NCBI RefSeq assembly: GCF_005491205.1
Contig: NZ_CP028035.1
Location: forward strand, 1,674,001-1,738,000
Length of the DNA: 64,000 bases
Reading direction: 5' to 3'
DNA from: Nissabacter sp. SGAir0207
GTDB taxonomy: Bacteria > Pseudomonadota > Gammaproteobacteria > Enterobacterales > Enterobacteriaceae
Below the pieces are notes generated by a model that was given only the letters and a program-made list of their open reading frames with translations, was not told where the DNA came from and did not search any database. Shown here in pieces: positions 17,307 through 25,305 of this stretch. The position numbers and the translations under genes are program-made. How positions within the stretch are numbered: the stretch's first letter is position 1; every line of letters starts with the position of its first letter.

Positions 17307-17998
17307 ATCGAGAATCATTCTTTTTTACAACGCCCTGGCAATAAATTCCTATTTTTAGTGTGGGTATTCTGCACCAGCCAGGGCCTTATCTAAAATTAGC
17401 AGGCTTAATGTTTTATTTGTATAAAATCTTTTTTATCAAATTTCACATAAATAAAGGGATTTCACTTTAGGTGTTTCTTAAAAAATCCTTATAAATCAAT
17501 GGATAGTATTATGTTTGTTGATAACTTCATTTAATTTTCACAATAAAATGTGAGGCATGTATCACAATTGTTTGAGTTAAATGAGCGGAGGTGATGAATC
17601 GAGGGTCATAAATATTTTAAATGATTGCTATTCCTGTTAGTGGGATAAATCCTATTTATGGGGTGAGCGTTTTACATTAAGAACCATTGGGATAGTATCT
17701 GATTTGTGAACAGATTGTTGATTATGGCTTTTCATGAATTTTGGAAGGGCCAAAGCATTAGAGAATTGCGACTATTCTCAATGGAATAATTACCCTTTGC
17801 GCGCTATTACTGTTGTACATAATTATTTTAATGAATTTATGGCAATCTGGCGGTAGATGCTCAAAAAGGAGCCACAACAGGGCAGCCACACTAACCATTT
17901 TATTTCGACACACACCAGAGCCCACAAGGGATTGGGTACGGAAATAATACGATATTTCTTAAGCTTACTGGATATGAGCAAAGATGAAGGAAAAGCGC
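17307..17998. other. AT-rich 692-base gap, no gene seen
   Basis: Markedly AT-rich compared with the surrounding genome. An 8-bp perfect inverted repeat GCCCTGGC (17332-17339) / GCCAGGGC (17377-17384) lies just after the ClC gene but lacks a T run. The rest is the upstream region of the membrane regulator gene, with many A/T tracts as expected of an H-NS-bound, horizontally acquired region. No coding frame of note. Confidence 0.6.
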
Positions 17999-18949
17999 AT
18001 GAGTGACTATAATAAATTAACCATAAAGAATCTGGATGTATTCATCCCGCCAAATGAAATCTCTCATTTGCGCTGGAAGGAATACCAGATCCTTTCACTA
18101 TTATTTGCCCGTTCGCCTGAGTTGGTCACCCGAGCCGAAATCATCGAAAATATCTGGAAGGGGACCTACTGCTCTGATTCCACTATCAATCAGACAATTA
18201 AGTCGATTCGGCAAAAAATTGGTGATGAGGATCACGTCCTGATTAAAACCATCCCGCGCGTTGGTTATAAGATAGATCGAAAAGAGTTATTTCACTTCCT
18301 GAACGAAGATGAAGCATTAGATTTTAATACTAAACCGGGTACCCAGAAAAAGGAGAGCCGGCCAAGTGAGCCTACCGCCCCCGTGGAGGAGCCGCGCGCC
18401 GCGCAGCACCATTCCGCCCCGGTAGAGACCGTGCTGCCCCAGGCTGAATTGCCGGTGGCGGAAGAGCAGGTGGCAGTCAGTCATCAGCCTGAAACACAGA
18501 GTGTGGAAAGTGAGTCCATCGTGCAACACGCACCCACCGAGCCTGCTCAGACAGTGCCGGATGTCAAAAAAGGACCCTTTACCCGTATGCGTGATCTGGT
18601 CAACTTCGGCGCAAGCTGGAGATACCTCACGCTGGTTGCTCTCTCTTTGATCATTGTTGGTCAGCTTTTTTATGAAACTACACACACGTCCGGATCTGAC
18701 AGTAACGGTAAAAATGTTGTTCTGATTTTGCGGGTCAACCCATCGACCCTGGGATTGCAGCCCAACCGCGAGGCCACCCTGCAGCAGGGGTTCTCCCAGA
18801 GCGCGCCGCATGACAGCGTGATCTGCATGGTGAACATTCCTGACCGCCACTCGGTGACCTCGGTCTGGCTGCTCGACCATGTTAAAAAGGGTTGTATGCT
18901 GAATAATGATAATAGTGGCTTAACCATTAACCCCGGTATTCCACTGTAA
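17999..18949 (+). CDS. ToxR/CadC-like membrane-anchored winged-helix regulator
   Basis: 316 aa from ATG 17999 (AAGGA 7 bases upstream; ATG 17984 is less likely). Residues 1-95 are an OmpR/PhoB-type winged helix (HLRWKEYQILSLLF, then STINQTIKSIRQKIGD and IKTIPRVGYKI). Residues 110-190 are a Pro/Glu/Val-rich linker. One transmembrane helix spans about 209-225, followed by a 90-residue periplasmic domain with two Cys (276, 299) that could form a disulfide, as in ToxR and CadC. Such proteins sense an external cue and activate nearby promoters. It precedes, in the same direction, the flippase/ATP-grasp/GT2 genes, its likely targets. The target set is inference. Confidence 0.8.
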   Translation: MSDYNKLTIKNLDVFIPPNEISHLRWKEYQILSLLFARSPELVTRAEIIENIWKGTYCSDSTINQTIKSIRQKIGDEDHVLIKTIPRVGYKIDRKELFHFLNEDEALDFNTKPGTQKKESRPSEPTAPVEEPRAAQHHSAPVETVLPQAELPVAEEQVAVSHQPETQSVESESIVQHAPTEPAQTVPDVKKGPFTRMRDLVNFGASWRYLTLVALSLIIVGQLFYETTHTSGSDSNGKNVVLILRVNPSTLGLQPNREATLQQGFSQSAPHDSVICMVNIPDRHSVTSVWLLDHVKKGCMLNNDNSGLTINPGIPL

Positions 18950-19059
18950 ATCATGGATGCAGGCCGGCAGGACGGCGAATTTCATTTTTTCACCTGGTTG
19001 TTTTATTAATTGTTATTTGCATTGCCGGTCTGACCTGTTGATGATGAATTTGAGATAAA

Positions 19060-19085
19060 GGCAGACAATCTGACGAGAGTCTGCC
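19060..19085 (+). other. Hairpin between regulator and flippase genes
   Basis: A perfect 7-bp stem GGCAGAC / GTCTGCC with a 12-base loop, 110 bases after the regulator stop. It lacks a T run, so it is at best a weak terminator or an mRNA structure in the 270-base gap. Nothing else is recognisable there. Confidence 0.35.
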
Positions 19086-19219
19086 GTTTCAGGATGGATG
19101 CTGGCCAGTAACTTCGCGGAATTAAAGGATAATATCCGGTAATCACTGCCGGGCACGCGCCATCGCTGAATCAGGGACATATCACACTTGATATGAATTA
19201 GATTCCGTTGGGAAATGAC

Positions 19220-20521
19220 ATGAAGCCTGTAATCTTTAATGCGTGCTGGTTAATCGCGGAACGACTGTTGTTTGGCTTCTCCGGCGTATTTATTTCGATT
19301 TATGTCGCGCGTTATTTGCAGCCAGCGCAATTTGGCACCATCAGTTATTTGTTGTCCATTGTTGCTATTACTGTCCCACTGATTCAGATGGGGGCAGACA
19401 ATATTCTGTTCAACCGGATCGCGCGCAAGCCGCAAAGCGGCATCCGGCTGATGCTCGCCTCGGCCCGGCTGCGCGCCCGCTGGTTCTGCGTGACCAGCGC
19501 GCTGCTGCTGGTGTGGGGCGCCCTGACTCTGGATCATGTCCCGTTTGTGATGCTGGTGTTGGTGCTGATCAGCTCCTATTTCCAGATTCAGGATGTGTTC
19601 AAGATCTATTATGACGCCACCCTGAACTCAAAGCGCAATGCGTTAATCAATAATGGGGTGCTGGTACTGGCCATCATTATGCGGGTGGCGATGGTGAAGT
19701 ATGAGATGACGCTGGCGTGGTTCGTGCTGCCCTATATTGTCAGCAGCGCGATCCCTTATCTGGTGCGGCGCTGGATGTTCATGCGTGAACACCCGCAGAG
19801 CGGCGACCAGAAAGTGCCGGCGGCGTTGGTAAACCGCTACTCACGGTACTTAATGACCGTTGGCCTGCCGCTGTCACTCTCGGCGCTGTCCATCGTGATC
19901 TATGTGCGCATTGACCAGGTGATGCTGGAGAACATGGTGGGCAGCCACGCGGTGGGCCTTTACACTGCCGCATTGACGCTCTGCAACGCCTGGACCTTTG
20001 TGCCGATTGCCCTGATCACCTCGCTGATGTCATCGGTGGTCAGTGACCGTAACCCGGAGACGCAGGCGCACAGTATCCGGATGCTGTTTTTGATCGTGCT
20101 GGTGATTACCGCGCCGATCGTGCTCTTTTACTTACTTTTCGGCAGCCAAATTTTGGTGCTGCTGTTTGGCCAGGGGTTCCGCGAGGCGGCGACTATCGTG
20201 CCGCTCTGTACTTTCACCGCCCTGTGCTCCGTATTGGGGACACTCTCCATGCGGGTGATGGTTCTCTACTCAGGTTTTCGTTTCATCGCATTTAAGATGC
20301 CGGCGGTGGCGCTGGTTAACGTGGCACTGAATTGGGTGATGATCCCCCGCTATGGAATTGAAGGGGCGGCCATCTCCATGTTAATTGCGGAATTTTTATC
20401 GTTCTTTTTGTTTAATATCTTCTTCCGTAAAGGGAAAATTACTGTGCTGCAGTTGACGTGCTATCAAAGTATTCCTGTAGTAAACAGAAAGGTGAAAAAT
20501 TATGTTAAGAAATTTAGCTAA
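19220..20521 (+). CDS. Wzx-like polysaccharide flippase
   Basis: 433-aa polytopic membrane protein of the oligosaccharide flippase (MATE-like/MOP) superfamily with about 12-14 hydrophobic helices. It opens with the typical NACWLIAERLLFGFSGVFIS and carries the family pattern YLQPAQFGTISYL. It would move lipid-linked glycans across the inner membrane. I chose ATG 19220 (GGGA upstream); a TTG at 19208 is the alternative. The last 20 bases overlap the ATP-grasp gene, so the two are translationally coupled. No wzy polymerase, ligase or sugar-nucleotide genes are nearby. Confidence 0.85.
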   Translation: MKPVIFNACWLIAERLLFGFSGVFISIYVARYLQPAQFGTISYLLSIVAITVPLIQMGADNILFNRIARKPQSGIRLMLASARLRARWFCVTSALLLVWGALTLDHVPFVMLVLVLISSYFQIQDVFKIYYDATLNSKRNALINNGVLVLAIIMRVAMVKYEMTLAWFVLPYIVSSAIPYLVRRWMFMREHPQSGDQKVPAALVNRYSRYLMTVGLPLSLSALSIVIYVRIDQVMLENMVGSHAVGLYTAALTLCNAWTFVPIALITSLMSSVVSDRNPETQAHSIRMLFLIVLVITAPIVLFYLLFGSQILVLLFGQGFREAATIVPLCTFTALCSVLGTLSMRVMVLYSGFRFIAFKMPAVALVNVALNWVMIPRYGIEGAAISMLIAEFLSFFLFNIFFRKGKITVLQLTCYQSIPVVNRKVKNYVKKFS

Positions 20522-21350
20522 GAGAATTTATCGCAATTTGCCTGATCCTGTTTTTCACCAGATAAATTATGCTCGTGTATTCAAGAAACAGGCCAATATT
20601 AAGAATCCGCAGTTATTTAGCGAAAAGATCATGATTCGCAATATTTGGCCGAAAAAGATCTACACGCTGTTGGCGGACAAAATCAAGGTGCGGGACTACA
20701 TCGCGGCGATTATTGGCGAGCAGTACCTGATCCCGGTTTATGCCACCACCACGGAGATGAGCTATGAGCTTTACAAGAGCCTGCCCAACTCCTTCGTGAT
20801 GAAGGCCAACCACGGGTGCGGCTTCAACAGTCTGGTGTTCGATAAGAGCAAGATCACTTATGAGGCGCTCTACGAGCAGGCCTCCACCTGGATGGACTCC
20901 AACTGGTATCTCTCCAACAAGGAGCGCCACTACCAGGGGATCAAGCCGGGCCTGATCTTCGAGGAGCTGTTGCAGGTTGAGGGCCAGGTGCCGAACGACC
21001 TGAAGTTCCACTGCTTCAACAAAGATGGCGAGCTGCGTGTCTTCATCCAGGTGGACTACTCGCGCTATGGCGTGCACCGCCGCGACGTGTTCGACGAAGA
21101 GTGGAACCGCACCGAGATCCGCATGGGCCTGAAGAACAACCCGGAAACCATGCCGCGCCCGGAGAAGCTGGACGAGATGCTGCATCTGGCCAAGACCATC
21201 GCCAGCCAGTTCTCCTATGTACGCATCGATTTTTATGAGGTGGGCGGCCGGGTCTATTTCGGCGAGCTGACGTTTACACCCGGTGCCGGCCTTTGCCGCA
21301 TCTGGCCTCGCAATGTGCAGCGTGAATGGGGGAGTTACTTTACGGAATAA
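20502..21350 (+). CDS. TupA-like ATP-grasp protein
   Basis: 282-aa protein of the TupA-like ATP-grasp family. Visible landmarks are FSEKIMIRNIW near the N-terminus, the ATP-binding strand PNSFVMKANHGCG (about 95-108), FEELL, DLKFHCFN and the acidic metal/ATP site VRIDFYEV...FGELTFTPGAG near the C-terminus. TupA was described in Bacillus teichuronopeptide synthesis, and family members occur in capsule and O-antigen loci, where they probably ligate amino-acid-type groups to glycans. It overlaps the flippase end by 20 bases. No signal peptide; cytoplasmic. Confidence 0.82.
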   Translation: MLRNLAKRIYRNLPDPVFHQINYARVFKKQANIKNPQLFSEKIMIRNIWPKKIYTLLADKIKVRDYIAAIIGEQYLIPVYATTTEMSYELYKSLPNSFVMKANHGCGFNSLVFDKSKITYEALYEQASTWMDSNWYLSNKERHYQGIKPGLIFEELLQVEGQVPNDLKFHCFNKDGELRVFIQVDYSRYGVHRRDVFDEEWNRTEIRMGLKNNPETMPRPEKLDEMLHLAKTIASQFSYVRIDFYEVGGRVYFGELTFTPGAGLCRIWPRNVQREWGSYFTE

Positions 21351-21505
21351 ACGGCGTTAAGGGGGGAAAGGGAATTAATAACCAATAACTACAATCGTTT
21401 CAAAATAAACCGGATAACAGACGGCGTATAACCAGGAACCGCGTGGGCATCGACGCCGGTTCAGGAGGCAGGGTTAGGTCGTTATCGGGTGATAAGCGAG
21501 GATCT

Positions 21506-22252
21506 ATGGAAAAAGTATCAGTGGTAATGCCTGCCTTTAACACAGCAGACTATATTGAATATGCGATTAACAGCGTATTGTCCCAAACGTATGCCAATTT
21601 TCATCTCTATATTATTGATGATGCTTCAACGGACGCGACGGGCGATGTTGTCCAGCGCTTTACCGATGATCCACGCGTAACTTACTACCGCAATGAGCGC
21701 CGTCTGGGCCGTGCTGAAACCATCAACATGGGCATCGACATGGCGGCAGGGGAGTTCATCGCCTTTTGTGACAGTGACGCGGTCTGGGAGAAGAACAAGC
21801 TGTTTACCCAGGTCAACATCCTGCAAACCAAGCGCTATGACATGGTGTGCTCGCACTACGCCACCTTCCTCAATAGCGTGAACAAGCTGACCCGCACCTA
21901 CAAGAGCCGCGAGATCATCACCTATCGCGACCTGCTGCGCGGCCACCGCATCGCCGACATTACCGGCATGTACAATCAGGCGCGTCTGGGTAAGGTCTAT
22001 CTGGAGAACGTCCCGCATCAGGAGTACCTGATGTGGCTGTCGCTGCTTAAGCGTGCCAAGGGCACCATGGCCTACTGCATCCCTGAGACGCTGGCCTACT
22101 GCCGCATTTCACCGCGCCAGAGCTTCCTCAGCAAGAACCCGTTCGACAGCTGGCAGTGGCGCATCTACCGCGACTACCTGCGCCTGCCGTACTATAAGTC
22201 GTTCTACTACTACCTCTCTTCTCTGGCTCAGGCGATGAAACGTATTGTCTGA
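21506..22252 (+). CDS. Family 2 glycosyltransferase
   Basis: 248-aa GT-A-fold glycosyltransferase: N-terminal VSVVMPAFNTADYIEYAINSV, then YIIDDASTD and the metal-binding acidic motif CDSDAVW (a DxD variant, about 90). I chose ATG 21506, which follows GCGAGGA; an in-frame GTG at 21443 would add 21 unlikely residues. It would add a sugar to a lipid-linked acceptor. It is 155 bases downstream of the ATP-grasp gene and is followed by a strong terminator, so it closes the polysaccharide unit. Confidence 0.88.
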   Translation: MEKVSVVMPAFNTADYIEYAINSVLSQTYANFHLYIIDDASTDATGDVVQRFTDDPRVTYYRNERRLGRAETINMGIDMAAGEFIAFCDSDAVWEKNKLFTQVNILQTKRYDMVCSHYATFLNSVNKLTRTYKSREIITYRDLLRGHRIADITGMYNQARLGKVYLENVPHQEYLMWLSLLKRAKGTMAYCIPETLAYCRISPRQSFLSKNPFDSWQWRIYRDYLRLPYYKSFYYYLSSLAQAMKRIV

Positions 22253-22271
22253 CCGGCGCGCTGCGCCAGCC

Positions 22272-22306
22272 ATGCCCCGGTGGGTTTTCCCGGGGCATTT
22301 TCTTTT
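22272..22306 (+). terminator. Intrinsic terminator after the GT2 gene
   Basis: ATGCCCCGG / CCGGGGCAT stem with TTTTCTTTT following, 20 bases after the glycosyltransferase stop. It separates the polysaccharide genes from yneE. Confidence 0.85.
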
Positions 22307-22382
22307 CCGTTCTGGCCTGCCTTGGGCCAGGCGGCAAAATCTGCTACAACTGCTTTACCTCTTCTTGACCTGCTTTTCACTT

Positions 22383-23300
22383 ATGATTGTTCGCTCCCCG
22401 CAACACTGGTTTTTCCGGCTGTTTGTCTGGCACGGCTCCGTGCTGGCCAATATCCTGTTCCGGCTGTTCCTCAATTTGCTGATGTCGCTGGTGGCAGTGC
22501 TCTGCTTCCAGTGGTATGAGGCGCTCAACATCCGGCTGACGCTGGCACCTTTCAGCCTGCTGGGCATCGCCATCGCCATCTTTCTGGGCTTTCGCAACAG
22601 TGTCAGCTATGCGCGCTTCACGGAGGCGCGCCAGCTCTGGGGATCGCTGCTGGTCGCGCAACGCGCCCTGACGCGCCAGCTACGCGCGGTATTGCCGGAG
22701 GCGCTGCCAGCCATCAGGCAGTTTGCCGCCTTGCAGATCGCCTATACCTACTGCCTGAAACACCAATTGCGCGGCACCGCACCGGGCGGGACGGTGCGTC
22801 GGCTGCTGCCAGAGCCGGTGGCGCGGCAGGTGCTCACCAGCCCCAGCCCCTGCAACCGGCTGCTGCTGCTGATGGGGCAGTGGCTGGGCGCCCGCCGCGC
22901 CGCCGGTGAGCTTAGCGACATGCTCTACCATGGCATTGACCAGAACCTGACCCAGCTGGCGACGGCACAGGCGGGCTGCGAACGTATCGCCAACACCCCG
23001 ATCCCTTTTGCCTATACGCTGATTGTGCATCGCACGGTCTACCTGTTCTGCACGCTACTGCCCTTTGCGCTGGTGCCGGATCTGCACTACATGACGCCGC
23101 TGGTCTCGGTCTTCATCTCCTATACCTTCCTGTCGCTGGATATTCTGGCGGAGGAGCTGGGCGAGCCGTTTGGCACCGAGCCAAACGACCTGCCACTGAA
23201 CGCCATGTGCCGGGCGGTGGAGATAGACCTGCTGGAGATGTGTGACGTCATGCCGCTGCCGCCGCGCCGTCGGCCTGACCGCCACTACATCCTGAATTGA
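22383..23300 (+). CDS. yneE: Bestrophin-family membrane protein YneE
   Basis: 305-aa member of the bestrophin-like (UPF0187) family of pentameric anion channels. The start at ATG 22383 gives MIVRSPQHWFFRLFVWHGSV, which parallels E. coli YneE. Family motifs include FSLLGIAIAIFLGFRNSVSYARFTEAR and WGSLL. The frame is open back to 22245, but that part overlaps the previous terminator. The last residues are basic (PPRRRPDRHYILN). The physiological role of bacterial bestrophins is not settled. A terminator hairpin shared with spy follows. Confidence 0.88.
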   Translation: MIVRSPQHWFFRLFVWHGSVLANILFRLFLNLLMSLVAVLCFQWYEALNIRLTLAPFSLLGIAIAIFLGFRNSVSYARFTEARQLWGSLLVAQRALTRQLRAVLPEALPAIRQFAALQIAYTYCLKHQLRGTAPGGTVRRLLPEPVARQVLTSPSPCNRLLLLMGQWLGARRAAGELSDMLYHGIDQNLTQLATAQAGCERIANTPIPFAYTLIVHRTVYLFCTLLPFALVPDLHYMTPLVSVFISYTFLSLDILAEELGEPFGTEPNDLPLNAMCRAVEIDLLEMCDVMPLPPRRRPDRHYILN

Positions 23301-23306
23301 GCGCAC

Positions 23307-23336
23307 AAAAAAACCGGGCATGTTGCCATGCCCGGT
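23307..23336 (-). terminator. Terminator between yneE and spy
   Basis: ACCGGGCATG-TTG-CATGCCCGGT-type stem. On the minus strand it is followed by seven T, making a proper terminator for spy. The plus strand reads the hairpin without a T run. Confidence 0.85.
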
Positions 23337-23359
23337 GTACACCAGAGGGTAAAGGTGAA

Positions 23360-23863
23360 TCAGTTGGCGCTGTGTGTCTCACTGTTGTGGCGTGCAGCGC
23401 GCTCAGCGTGCTTCTCGGCCATCTTTTCAGCGCGTTTCTGGTAATTCTCATTGAACTGCTTCTTCTGCTCCGGGGTGAGCAGGTTGTACATCTTGTTCTC
23501 CATGCGCATGTGGGAGAGCATCTGCTCGGCCTGCGCCTTGTGCAGGCTGTCAATTTCCGCCTTCGCCTTCGCCTCATCGAAGCTGTCTGCGGCCACCAGC
23601 TTGTGCATGGACTCAAAGTGGGCCTTCATCTCGTCACGCGGGTGCTGCTGGCGCTCGGTGCTCATCAGGTCACGCATCTGCTGGCGCTGCTGCTCGGTCA
23701 GGTTCAGGCCGGCAAACGGATCGCCATGGCGGCCCCCTTTGTGCATCGGCTTGCTGTGCTCGGTGGCGGCCGGCGCGGTGGCGGCGGTGTCAGCGGCAAA
23801 GGCCATGGAAACAGAACCGAAAACCAGGGTGGACGCTAAAGCCAGGGCAGTAAATTTACGCAT
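23360..23863 (-). CDS. spy: Periplasmic chaperone Spy (CpxP/Spy family)
   Basis: 167-aa protein that starts MRKFTALALASTLVFGS with a signal peptide ending AFA (about residue 23). Two LTxxQ motifs are present (LTEQQRQQ about 55, LTPEQKKQFN about 128), separated by helical, charged sequence. The family forms an ATP-independent cradle-shaped chaperone dimer in the periplasm, induced by Cpx/Bae envelope stress in E. coli. The 260-base region upstream has only a weak CpxR-like pair of GTAAA/TTAAA boxes near 23971, so I do not claim regulation from the sequence. Confidence 0.9.
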   Translation of the reverse strand: MRKFTALALASTLVFGSVSMAFAADTAATAPAATEHSKPMHKGGRHGDPFAGLNLTEQQRQQMRDLMSTERQQHPRDEMKAHFESMHKLVAADSFDEAKAKAEIDSLHKAQAEQMLSHMRMENKMYNLLTPEQKKQFNENYQKRAEKMAEKHAERAARHNSETHSAN

Positions 23864-24078
23864 AATCGATACCTCACATGATTGTTCGTTCAGCGCCTCG
23901 GCGCCGTTGAGTTGACGAAGACAAGTCTACCCAAGCAAATGAATAGTAGTGCGAGTTAACGTAAAGCTATTAAAGCGGAAAAGGCAAAAAGTGAACGAAA
24001 ATGAAGGGATTGTGAGCAAAGTGCCGGCATAGTGTTAACGGGGTAGGCGCGGGGTAAAGATAATGGAGGGATCGTGGA

Positions 24079-24107
24079 GGGCGGCGCCACTCTAGCATGG
24101 GCCGCCC
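24079..24107 (-). other. Hairpin downstream of the cio genes
   Basis: A perfect 7-bp inverted repeat (GGGCGGC / GCCGCCC, 15-base loop) just past the DUF2474 stop on the minus strand. There is no T run, so it may be a weak or Rho-assisted end, or an mRNA stabiliser. Confidence 0.35.
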
Positions 24108-24123
24108 CCGGCAAAAAGTGAAA

Positions 24124-24285
24124 TCAGTGGCTGCGCATCCCGGCGGCGGTCATCATCAGCCGGAACAGCGAGGCGACGACGAACAGCGCCAGCACGCTGC
24201 CGGCCCAGATAATGATTAACCAGATCAGCCGCCGCCACAGCGGGCTGCGGGTGGTCTTCTCGGTCATTGGGTCAATGGAAGGCAT
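24124..24285 (-). CDS. DUF2474-like small membrane protein accompanying the bd oxidase
   Basis: A 53-aa ORF. The product starts MPSIDPMTEKTT, has RRL followed by a single hydrophobic helix (about residues 20-46), and ends MRSH. Size, one helix and position immediately after cioB (9 bases, strong AGGGGGG ribosome site) fit the DUF2474 proteins found with CioAB-type oxidases. They are analogous to CydX/CydH single-helix subunits of canonical bd oxidases. It is probably a structural subunit of the oxidase in the inner membrane; that role is inference. Confidence 0.8.
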   Translation of the reverse strand: MPSIDPMTEKTTRSPLWRRLIWLIIIWAGSVLALFVVASLFRLMMTAAGMRSH

Positions 24286-24294
24286 ATCCCCCCC

Positions 24295-25305
24295 TTAGTG
24301 GTAGCCATGCTCCGGTTTGACCTTGCCACGGAAGACGTAGTAGCTCCAGAAGGTGTAAACCAGAATCAACGGAATGATGAACAGCGCGCCCACCAGCATA
24401 AAGCCCTGGCTCTGCGGCGGGGAGGCCGCCTCGCGGAAGCTGATGGCCGGTGGGATCAGGTTGGGCCAGATACTGATGCCCAGTCCGCTGAAGCCAAGGA
24501 AGATCAGCGCCAGCGTCAAAATAAAGGGGGCGTAGTGGGAGTGGGCATTCTGCGTGGTGCGCCACACCCCCCAGGCCGCCAGCGCCACCAGTACCGGCAC
24601 CGGCAGGAAGAAGAAGAGATCCGGCAGCGTGAACCAGCGGTCAGCGATGGTCGGGTAGCTGAGCGGCGTCCAGATGCTGACGATGGCAATGATCGCCAGC
24701 AGCGCCAGCAGCAGCGGCCGTGACACCCGGCGCATGGTGGCGAGCAGGTGCCCCTCGGTCTTGATGATCAGCCAGCTACTGCCGAGCAGCGCATAGGCCA
24801 CCACCAGCCCGACGCCGCAGAACAGCGAGAAGGGGGTGATCCAGTCAAACACGCTGCCGACCCAGGTGCGGTTCTCCACCGGGAAGCCATTCAGGAACGC
24901 CCCCAGCACCACCCCCTGCGAGAAGGTGGCAATAAAGGATCCGGCAATGAAGGATTTGTCCCAGAAGGCGCGGTGCGAGACGGTGGCCTTGAAGCGGAAC
25001 TCAAAGGCCACGCCGCGGAAGATCAGGCCAATCAGCATCACGGTCAACGGGATGGCCAGCGCGTCGAGGATCACGGCATAGGCCAGCGGGAAGGCGCCGA
25101 ACAGCCCGGCCCCGCCCATCACCAGCCAGGTTTCGTTGCCGTCCCACACCGGGGCCACGGTGTTCATCATCACATCGCGATCGCCATCATCCTTGACCAT
25201 CGGGTAGAGCAGGCCGATGCCAAGGTCGAAGCCATCCATCACCACATACATCAGGATGCTGAACACAATGATCACAAACCAGATCAGCGAGAGATCGATA
25301 CCCAT
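24295..25305 (-). CDS. cioB: Cytochrome bd-type (CioB/CydB-like) ubiquinol oxidase subunit II
   Basis: 336-aa membrane protein with about eight or nine helices, starting MGIDLSLIWFVIIVFSILMYVVMDGFDLG, the conserved first helix of CydB/CioB. The landmark WDGNETWLV follows at about residue 55. It is the non-catalytic partner of subunit I. Its ATG overlaps the cioA stop (TAATG), so the two are coupled. Together with the DUF2474 gene it forms a three-gene minus-strand operon. Confidence 0.9.
   Translation of the reverse strand: MGIDLSLIWFVIIVFSILMYVVMDGFDLGIGLLYPMVKDDGDRDVMMNTVAPVWDGNETWLVMGGAGLFGAFPLAYAVILDALAIPLTVMLIGLIFRGVAFEFRFKATVSHRAFWDKSFIAGSFIATFSQGVVLGAFLNGFPVENRTWVGSVFDWITPFSLFCGVGLVVAYALLGSSWLIIKTEGHLLATMRRVSRPLLLALLAIIAIVSIWTPLSYPTIADRWFTLPDLFFFLPVPVLVALAAWGVWRTTQNAHSHYAPFILTLALIFLGFSGLGISIWPNLIPPAISFREAASPPQSQGFMLVGALFIIPLILVYTFWSYYVFRGKVKPEHGYH

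Noticed and set aside
17332..17384. Inverted repeat after the ClC gene as an intrinsic terminator
   Set aside because: The stem is perfect, but the loop is 37 bases and no T run follows.
23950..24000. CpxR box upstream of spy
   Set aside because: Only a poor pair (GTAAA and TTAAA with wrong spacing) is seen; not enough to call, although Cpx control is known for spy in E. coli.
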